From assembly GCF_014633365.1 (NCBI RefSeq), contig NC_068345.1, positions 15,508,058-15,572,057 of the forward strand: a DNA stretch of 64,000 nt. The letters run 5' to 3'. The notes under the pieces were generated by a model, which made no database searches, was not told the DNA's origin, and saw only the letters and a program-made list of their open reading frames with translations. This document shows positions 56,300 to 64,000 of this stretch, one piece after another; positions within the stretch are counted from its first letter, which is position 1, and the number at the start of each line of letters is the position of its first letter. The translations under genes were made by a program, and so were the position numbers. Origin of the DNA: Diospyros lotus. Taxonomy: Eukaryota; Streptophyta; Magnoliopsida; Ericales; Ebenaceae.

Positions 56300-58433
56300 T
56301 CAAAAGTTCCAGGAGGAGGACCTCTTCATTACAGGCTTCATTTGCTTGTCTTCTTCCAGGGAGATCATCCCCAGGTGTGAGGGGTCTTCCAACATCATCT
56401 TTGCTACCAGATATCCGGCAATCGACCATGTCTGGTATTTCCTTGCTTGCTTGCCGATAAATCGCCCAAGTTTCCCATCATAATACTCTGGCCAATTGTC
56501 CTTGAGCAGACGGTTTTCGGCCAGATCAATTGCTCGTCTTGCTATCTGGGGTCGTCCAGTTTTGATGCAAGCAGCCGTTAGCAACCACAAAAGCACTGCA
56601 TTCAAGAGGGGGGAAAAAAATGTTGCTATTAGAGGACAGGTTAGTTCACCAAGTGGAGAACCAACTACATAGTTTTAAAGGTAACTGTGGCTTGTAGGTT
56701 AGTTTCTCCACAGAGAATCCATAAGAAAACACATGGGCACCTGATGAAAGAAAATAGATGGAACGAATAGAATGATCAGTAACATGAATCCTATTATCCT
56801 AAACCATCTTACAGGATGTTGATTGTAATAAAACTATAAAGCAAAAATTCAACCATTTGATAACGGGGCTTAAGGGAAAGAGCAAAATGGATTAAACAAG
56901 AAGTGCCCCAGATCACTCAGTCAACATAAGTAACCAAACAAATGATTCCTAAGGCCTGCTCTCGATCAACCTACACTAGCACTGGGTAGGCCAGATGATT
57001 GAGATTGATAATCTACTAGCTAAGGGCCCTTTTGATAGAACTTTCGAATTTCTATTTTCAACTGTCAGTTTCATTTTCAATTTTTTGTACCAGTTTTCAT
57101 TTTCATTTTTAAAAAATGAAAACTTGACATGTTTGACAATTTTGTGTTTATTTTATTTTTCTATCCTTACTGTCGCTGGCAATTCCTCTGATGTTCTACT
57201 TTGTCACCAGCGACTCCTAGATGGGATGGCAAGGAGATGACATTCAGAGGGGGTGGGTTTTGGCCACCCTGTCCTTGACCCAGACGACTCCCTGTACTCC
57301 CACCCCATGCCTCACGAAGGCAAAGTCTTGAACTCCATCCCTGCCCCAACCGCTCACAGGGATACTGGAATCCCAATAAATAAAAAAATAATTTATAATA
57401 ATTTTTTTTTTGTAATAATGCATATATATAGTATTTCCATAGAGGGGCTAGCAGGGCAGAGTGGGAGAATATATACCGCCCCTGACCCTCCCCCAACTAA
57501 ATCTAATTGGGGAATCCCTGATCCCCATCCCGATCTTGATCAATGGACGATAAGCCCTTCGCCAACCAGTTGCAGTTGTCTAGCATCAGTGTGAGTAAAT
57601 GAATAGTGGTGAAATTGAAAAGTGAAAAGGAAAGGCAAAAGTGACTACAAGTTTTTTGTGTGTTCAAAATTTCGAACACAAAAATAGGTAAACAAAGTTA
57701 CCAAACAGACTTTTCGGTTCTTGTTTACGAAATTTTGAAAATAAAACAAAAAACTAAAAACCAAAGTGCAATTCTCCGTTCATGATGTGCCCACTGAGCA
57801 CTAACAAGTGCACCTGATAATAACTAAGAGATGGCAGAAAATAGAAGCATTGAAATAGAAAGAATAACTAGAACCTGGCCAAGATCCTCCATTATGGTAA
57901 CTCCATCTCGTGTTCTTTGGGTCACAACCAGTCACAATTCTCCATTCATGACTTTCTATTGCAGGATAAGATATCTTCAAAGGCATATCCCCAACCAGCT
58001 CCTCCCAGCGTGCTTCTATAAGATCCATAATAGTGGCAGATTGGTCAGGAGTTGCCAAGGAAGATAAAATAGCAATACAGTTACCTAAAGCAAACCATCG
58101 GAAATCCATCCTTGCAGGGCTGACATTGCCAACAAAGTAGCCACCACGCTTTGGCATAAACTCAAACACCCATTCTGGGATTGAATCAGGAATAACATTG
58201 AACTTGTTAACCGCAGTGTGGGAATACTCCTCCGTCTTATATCGGTATATGTCATTAAGCTGCTGGAAATCAAGCCAGAAATAACTTCGCATGTGATAAC
58301 TCAACGCATGCAAGCGCTTTACTATTCTCTCCGCAAACTCTTTCCCCTCTGCATCATGTTTCAGCATAGTGAAAGCACATCTCAATGCCATAAAGAAAAG
58401 TGCTTGAATCTCAATAGGATAACCATAAATACC
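56300..58433 (-). CDS. alkaline/neutral invertase (GH100), two 3' exons
   Basis: Hydrolyses sucrose to glucose and fructose; plant GH100 enzymes are cytosolic or organellar. The exon at 58433-57875 follows an acceptor TTTTTCAG and reads [20 protein letters not shown], then [40 protein letters not shown] and [20 protein letters not shown], ending SWP at donor CAG/GTTCTA. The last exon at 56595-56300 follows TGAATGCAG and reads [20 protein letters not shown], ending SSSWNF and a stop. The splice joins the family phrase GGSWPVLLWLL in frame. Both exons are free of stops and match the family's C-terminal ~290 residues, so the gene may be functional. The 5' exons are not in the window; the intron upstream of 58433 holds a LINE and a gypsy element. 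The sequence suggests the cytosolic (CINV-like) clade, which I rate as likely, not certain. Confidence 0.93.
56596..57874 (-). other. invertase intron
   Basis: GT-AG intron, AT-rich. It includes a palindromic TTTTCATTTTTAAAAAATGAAAA-like run (~57099-57121) and a C-rich stretch at 57230-57560. ACCAAACAGACTTTTCGGTT near 57700 and GGGCCCTTTTGATAGAACTT near 57025 hint at a decayed hAT-like MITE, but terminal repeats do not pair convincingly. Confidence 0.6.
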
Positions 58434-59429
58434 CTGAAAAATGAATGCACCCCATCACAATATTCAGTCAAGTAGGGATGGGGGCCACGGGGCCAAGACA
58501 AGCTCTTCAAGAGCTTCAATGACAATAAATGGAAGACCGATGAACTTCCAAAGATGTGTACTTTTTTTTCTTCTTCTTTTTTGGACATTAAAAACTCCAT
58601 TAAGTTTCAGTAATGATTGAACAATACAACTCAATCGTTGTTTTTCTTCCTTGATGAATATGAAATGGCCTCTACATGATGCAATTCTATGATGAACAAA
58701 ATAATTCTGTGAATTATCCTGCAATCGGAAAAATTGGAAATAGTACATACTATGTGAAAAGCCAAAGCTGGTTCAGGTTTTTATTAAAGTGCAAACCACA
58801 CAATCAAATAAAGAATAAAACCTGCCCATTCCCATTGATAAAATTATTGAGGCTTAAGAATCTATGACTGCCAATGCTAAAATTCAGTGGAGTGCCATAT
58901 CCACTACTATGCCTCCATTCTATAAATAGCATAGTTCTGATAAATAAACATTCACCAATAAAAAGCATCAGAAAAGGGGAATTCCCAAGTAAATAAGATG
59001 AACACAAGAGAGGCCACATCACCATTGAGAAAAATTCAGTAGCACAAAACACTACAGATGTATGTGAACAAAGAGGAACAACTTGGGAGCCAGAAAAACA
59101 AATGAAATGAAATTCAAAAATAATCATTAACTTAATTTTACCTCTTTCATTAATATCTAAATACTCAACGCAATACATTCTCAAGTTGTATAACGAAGCC
59201 AAACATGTGACTGAACTGGAGCAGATGGATGGAAAGAACAGTTTTCCACATCCTGCTATAATAAGCATGCCTAGAATTAATGACCCAACTATTCATTAAC
59301 TTTGTGCCATGCTGTTAGTCAAATAATTCTTAAATCCTAAGGCTACAACCAATTCTTCGAAGGATCATAAAATTTTCAAACCTTATGATCTGCAGCAAGA
59401 TTTTGACCTCATAAACTTTAGTTGTTTGA
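58434..59429. other. intron sequence upstream of the invertase exon, no gene
   Basis: AT-rich, no upstream invertase exon recognised. The short open frames do not resemble known proteins. Confidence 0.5.
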
Positions 59430-60473
59430 ATGAGATAATAACATACTACTCCTTAATCCCACTATGTGGGGTCATCTACATAAATTCTAGTTTACCAATC
59501 ATTTCTATCTATACCCTTATCTGTTGTAAGATCTTTACAACTAATATGATACCTAAAAGTCTCTCACCAAGTTCTTTTCCCGGTTTTCCTTTACTTCTTT
59601 TCCCGATTTTCCTTACTGATCTTCTTGTTATTTGACCAAACTATCTTAATTGTCTCACGTCTTATCTTTCGTAGCAACCACTTTAACCTTATTACGAATA
59701 ATCTCATTTTTAATTCTATCTTTTTTTTTTGTATAGTCACCCATCCATAGTAACATCCTTATTTCTGTTATGCCCATATTTTGCACATATTAGTGTTTTA
59801 CTACCCAACAACTTGTGCCATACAACAAAACCAGTCTTATATTTTTTATAATTTTTTTCTTTTAGCTAATAGAATCTTACTATCACATCAAACATTAGAT
59901 ACACTTTTTTCATTTTAACTCTCTTGCCTTAATTCTATGGACAACATCCTCATTAATTTCTCCATCTTTTTGGATGACTAATCCAAGATATTTTAATTGA
60001 TCTTTTCATGGGATGACTTGATCTCAAATTTTACTGTCATCATCCATACTTGTATTCTTAACTTGAATTCTATATCTTCGATTTTCAATCTAGGAAACTT
60101 CAAACCTCTAGAGTCTAAAGTGTTCCTTGATATTTGATCCAATAAGAAAATGTCATCTACAAATAATGTACATCTAGGCACATTCGTCCATATATGTATA
60201 GTGAATTTATCTATTACTAGGGCAGAGGGATAAGGGCTTAATACAAATTCTTGACGTAATTCAATTGTAATTAGAAAAGCCTCAATATCTCTTCTAAATG
60301 TTTTGACACGTATTTCTACTCTATGATACTGTCTTCAATAACCAGCATATATGCAATACAAGTACATAGCTTCCATTGTTAACATACCAAGCATAAAACC
60401 AAATTGGGTTTCAAACACCTTAGTTTCTCTTCTTAATCTTTGCTCAACAAAGTTTCATAGCATGGCTAATTAG
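59430..60473 (-). mobile_element. RTE-type LINE relic with reverse transcriptase
   Basis: Minus strand. From 60473 it reads LISHAMKLCEQRLRRETKVF, QFGFMLGMLTMEAMYL, then VLSPYPSALVIDKFT and PRCTLFVDDIFLLDQ, where FVDD is the RT catalytic box (usually FADD). LDSRGLKFPRLKIEDIEF follows, in the order seen in plant RTE LINEs. The 3' end contains CTCCTTAATCCCACTATGTG (plus strand), a phrase typical of RTE 3' regions in plants. Stops and shifts inactivate it. The 5' side is cut by the gypsy LTR at 60474. Confidence 0.8.
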
Positions 60474-60791
60474 TGTCACAGCCTGAGGGTAATATTGCAA
60501 TCAGCGTATATGAATAAAAGGGGGGATACACAATTGTAACTAGAGGCTGAGATGTAGGGGATTAGAGCCAAGTGCACATGGCCACTTGAGCTGATTTCTC
60601 TAGAAGTTGTAGCTAACTAACTCTCCTATAAATAAGAGAATGCACATGAGGATGGGGATCATGTGAGGCCTAATTCCATAGATCTTTTCGCTCCTAATTC
60701 TGTCTCTCTCTCTCGTGTTCAACCTTCCCACCTAATTCTCTATTCTTCCTCAATTACAGAAGAACCTTCTGGTTAGATTCGAGATCTGACA
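60474..60791 (+). repeat. 5' LTR of the gypsy element
   Basis: 318 bp, TGTCACAGCCTGAGGG to GAGATCTGACA. TATA box TATAAATA at 60627-60634, followed by a CT-rich leader. Confidence 0.88.
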
Positions 60792-60793
60792 TT

Positions 60794-60805
60794 TGGTACC
60801 AAAGC
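60794..60805 (+). other. primer binding site, initiator Met tRNA
   Basis: TGGTACCAAAGC, two bases after the LTR; canonical form TGGTATCAGAGC, so three changes. Confidence 0.8.
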
Positions 60806-60830
60806 CAAAGACCTGGCCGGATTAGCGATT

Positions 60831-61998
60831 ATGGCTGACGGCACTAGTGCGAAGCAAATGGAATCCAGATTGGATGCCATTGAATTGGGGATGCGACAAA
60901 ACCAAGAGCAGGTCGATGATTGTTTGGAGACATTGGAATTGAGAATCCGAAACACACAAGAGGAGATTAGCTAGTGCCAATTAGAGAACACGACTCATTT
61001 GGAGTGAGCCGTTGGTGGACTTCAGGAGGAATTTGCTGGACTAAGCCAGCAAATTAACCAGCAAGTAAGCACCGCCTTGAGCATGTTTGCTCGATAGCCG
61101 AATGCTAGCCTCCCAAGGAATTTTCCCCACAAAGCTTCCTCAGCGCTAATTCTGACAACGCCAAGGAATAGACCGAGATCCCACAATCCAATAGAGGCCG
61201 GGGACCGAGTGGAGGCAGAGGAGGAGAATTTCCACATGGGAGTGGAAGGAACTCACCTTGCACCTACAGGGCCTAGAATGGAGATTCCCACATTTGAGAG
61301 GGACAGACCTAGATGGTGGGTGAGACAGTGTGAATAGGTGTTTTATCAGTACCGAGTGGTTGAAAGGGATAAGGTGAATATGGAAACCGCATATCTAGAA
61401 TGATGTGGCCGATGCTTGGTTCCAAAATTGGTGTAGGGGTCAAGTAAAATGGAGTTAGCCAAAGTTCATGAATGGCATTTGCAATAGGTTTGGGGAGAAG
61501 ATGAGAACTGGTGTTATCGAGGAGTTCAATAAGCTGAGGCAAAAGGGGACGGTGGAGGAGTACCAGGTGAGATTTAAGGAACTCTGATCCCTGCTATCTT
61601 TATCTCACCCCTCCCGGGATGAAGCATACTTCATGTCTAGCTTCATTAGTGGGTTGGATGATCAGATCCGGCCCACTGTAAAGACGTTATATCCTACGTC
61701 GGTGGGACAAGCGGTAGAGCAAGGTCACCTCCATGAAATGGCCTTGGAGGCCTTTACAAAGAGGCATGAGTTGTCCCCTAGAGAGAGCAAGGAAAAGAAC
61801 TCTTATGGAGGGATGAGTAAAGGGGGTAATCAACCTTGGTCGAACAGTGGACCCGTGGGGAGAAGCCAATCCATGCCACCCCTAGCTAAGGCCTTAACAT
61901 TGGATCAGAAGAGACAATTGGGGATTTGCTTTCACTGTGGGGAGAAATACGGGCCAGGACATCAATGCAAATGGATGCTCCTGGCCATGGAAGGCTAA
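60831..61998 (+). pseudogene. gypsy gag, broken
   Basis: Structural capsid/nucleocapsid polyprotein. The ATG at 60831 opens MADGTSAKQMESRLDAIELG, a coiled-coil-like N-terminus, with stops at ~60972 and 61005. The capsid region covers ~61280-61720 in shifting frames (TYLARPTVEEFNKLRQKGTV-type context; MSSFISGLDDQIRPTVKTLY is open). The zinc knuckle CFHCGEKYGPGHQCK lies at ~61927-61971. The frame ends at 61998. Confidence 0.8.
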
Positions 61999-62084
61999 GG
62001 AGAAGAGGAAAAAGTGGGAGTAGAAGAAGAGGAAAAGCAAGAAGGGCAAATTGAAGGGAAAGAAGGTGGATAAATCTTTATGCA

Positions 62085-62530
62085 CGCTTTACAGGGTTGT
62101 GCCTCGGCAAAGTACTGAAGGTGAATGGAATTGTGGGGAAACAGAGGTTGGTCGTACTCATTAACAGTGGCAGTACCCATAGTTTCTTGGATGAAGAACA
62201 ACCACTGCATTGCAATGTGAGTTGCAAGAAACACTTGCATTGTATGTTTTGATTGCGAATGGGAGTTGTATGGTGAGCTAACTTAAGTGCTCAAAGTTTG
62301 AATGGGTGATGAATTAACAAAAAATTTCAGCTGATTTGAGAATTCTCAGGTTGGGAGGCTGCCACATTGTGTTGGGTGTGGATTGGATGAGGATAGTTAG
62401 TCCCCTGGTGTTTAACTTCAACACACTTGAGGTCACTTTTGAAATGGAAGGGCAAGGGTCACACTTAAGGGCTGTCAAGATAAGGGGGAATGTCGAGCCA
62501 TGTCAAGAAAAAAATTACAAAAACTCCTAG
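62085..62530 (+). pseudogene. gypsy aspartic protease region, broken
   Basis: At ~62157 the reading is VLINSGSTHSFLD, where gypsy proteases have DSG: the catalytic Asp is Asn here (AAC). Downstream, ADLRILRLGGCHIVLGVDWM and the following TLEVTFEMEG match the protease-RT linker. Frame changes lie on both sides. Confidence 0.75.
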
Positions 62531-62699
62531 ATCAAGGAAGGACCTCTATGGGGCAGCTAGACTCTCTATATGCCATAGAGACAACAAGGGATCAGGGAGA
62601 AGAATCCTCCAAGGAGAGACAAGGAATGGGATGGCACCCTATGCCCCGGGCCAAAGTACTAGCCACCACTTAGGTACATTCTCACGAACCAATTCAACT

Positions 62700-63530
62700 A
62701 CTGTTAATGGAGTTTGAGGAAATCTTTGCTAACTCTTCATCCTTGCCCCCACCCCGATTCTTTGATCATACCATCCACCTCAAACCAAACAGTGAGCCGG
62801 TTAACCTAAGGGCCTACCGATACTCTCCTGTTCAAAAAGCTGAGATTGAAAAATTGGTAAGGGAGATGTTAGGGAAGTCCCTTATCTAGCTAAGCCAAAC
62901 CCCATTTGTTTTCCCAGTTCTCTTATTAAAAAAGAAGGATGGTTTATGGAGGTTCTGCATAGACTATAGGCAACTCAACTCCATAACCATGAAAAAAATT
63001 TCCAATACCCATTATTAAGGACCTCCTAGATGAGCTAACAGGGGCCCCTATTTTTTCCAAATTGGATCTCACCTCAGGGTACCACTAAATTCGAATGAAG
63101 CCTGAGGACTGCCCTAAAATAGCCTTCTGCACCCACCAAGGACACTATGAGTTCTTGGTCATGCCCTTTGGCCTCACAAATGCTCCTGTAACCTTTCAAG
63201 CTCTCATGAACCACATCTTTGCTCCTTACCTTAGAAAATTCTTGCTGGTATTCTTTGATGGACATCTTAGTCTACAGCCCTAGCTTGGACCAGCACCTGA
63301 TCCACCTAAGGAAGGCATTTGAAATCCTCAAACACCATTAACTTTATGTGAAGAGGTTTAAATGTACTTTTGCAGAGACCAGGGTGGAGTATCTCAGCCA
63401 TATTATATTTGGCCAGGGGGTAAGCACTGACCCCCAAAAGGTTACAGCTATGAAGCAATGGCCTAAACCTAAGACCCTTAAGGAGTTGAAAGGGTTCCTA
63501 GGACTCATTGATTAGTAACGAAGATTTATC
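62700..63530 (+). pseudogene. gypsy reverse transcriptase, broken
   Basis: FFDHTIHLKPNSEPVNLRAY starts the domain, then a stop at ~62887, [40 protein letters not shown] and LLVFFD. A one-base frameshift lies at the catalytic YxDD-type box (~63260). The next frame holds the continuing region to ~63530. Several stops. Nonfunctional. Confidence 0.85.
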
Positions 63531-64000
63531 AAGGGGTACAGATTGATCATAAACCCCTTACCAATTTGCTAAAGAAGAACAGCTTCCAATGGGGTGTTGA
63601 GGTTGAGGATGCCTTTGAATCTCTTAAGGAGGCTATGACCCAAGCTCCCATCTTAGCATTGCTGGATTTTACTAAGGAGTTTACTTTGGAGACGGACGCC
63701 TGTGACACTGGGATAGGGGCAGTCCTAATTCAAGAAGGTAGGCCTATAGCTTATCTAAGTAAAGCCCTTGTCCCAAGGCATCTTGGCTTGAGTATCTATG
63801 ACAAGGAGCTGTTGGCTATCTTAATGGCCATTGAAAAGTGGAGATATTACTTAGAAGGGAGACCATTCACAATCTAGACAGACCACGAGAACCTGAAGTT
63901 TTTGTCACAACAGTGGGCTAACAATCAATTATAGAGGAAGGGAATCACCAAGCTAATGGGGTTTGACTACATGATCTAGTATCGAAAGGGAAAGGAGAAC
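63531..64000 (+). pseudogene. gypsy RNase H region, broken
   Basis: FTLETDACDTGIGAVLIQEG, then AYLSKALVPRHLGLSIYDKE and YYLEGRPFTI, a stop at ~63876, TDHENLKFLSQQ, a stop, and YRKGKEN at the window end. Integrase would follow outside. Confidence 0.85.

Larger units (their letters stand above)
60474..64000 (+). mobile_element. gypsy retrotransposon (chromovirus, Reina-like), open at window end
   Basis: 5' LTR, primer site, gag, protease, reverse transcriptase and RNase H in order on the plus strand. The element continues past 64000. The bases before it are ATTAG (60469-60473), the expected left target duplication. The short LTR and the zinc-knuckle and RNase H wording fit the Reina group; that assignment is moderate. 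Numerous stops and shifts show it is dead. Confidence 0.88.

Noticed and set aside
57018..57715. hAT-like MITE in the invertase intron
   Set aside because: End phrases are suggestive, but the inverted repeats do not pair and no target duplication was found.

Overview
The window is nuclear DNA from a flowering plant, most likely a eudicot. It holds spliced plant-type genes (an ABCG transporter relic and an alkaline/neutral invertase), Cassandra TRIM retrotransposons with 5S-derived LTRs, En/Spm (CACTA), Mutator-like (MULE), gypsy and copia elements, and an RTE-type LINE. Almost all of it is nested transposons; the species cannot be named from this sequence.

Layout. 1-6124 is a stack of LTRs: a copia-like LTR split by a 2.5-kb solo LTR, a 1.5-kb LTR-like unit and a solo Cassandra LTR. 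At 6125-6261 (minus) lies a piece of an ABCG half-transporter pseudogene. Its preceding codons are at 52900-53999. What separates them, 6262-52899, is one MULE. It has ~0.88-kb terminal inverted repeats, identical 5'-GGGAAATTTGGAAAAATA termini and a 9-bp target duplication (AAATAGATT/AAATCGATT). Inserts have swollen it to 46.6 kb.

The MULE carries a decayed mudrA-type transposase (7053-10176, plus), itself split by a complete Cassandra TRIM (9173-9838). On the opposite strand is a four-exon DUF1985-Ulp1-like gene (38133 down to 31550). Its noncoding DNA (terminal repeats, introns, gene flanks) is sprinkled with variants of ATATCGGTTA. A DUF1985 gene together with an element-specific motif array resembles the VANC anti-silencing system of Arabidopsis VANDAL elements. 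I regard this as the most interesting system in the window.

Two CACTA elements sit inside the MULE. CACTA-1 (11617-29449) is truncated at both ends and filled with solo LTRs. CACTA-2 (38651-49899) is complete, with CACTA termini and a TAT target duplication, but has lost ~2.1 kb of transposase. The two serve as empty-site controls for each other. At least six solo gypsy-type LTRs of ~2.0-2.7 kb are present, several with perfect 5-bp duplications. Three features stand out in these LTRs: 5S-rRNA-like modules in two of them, arrays of short palindromes (CATTCGAATG in some, CATCCGGATG in others), and tandem minisatellites.

Right of the MULE, 54000-56299 is intergenic or repeat DNA. The two 3' exons of an intact-looking alkaline/neutral invertase follow (56300-58433, minus). 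Its upstream intron holds an RTE LINE relic (59430-60473) and a gypsy element that runs off the window (60474-64000). The 5' exons are not in view.
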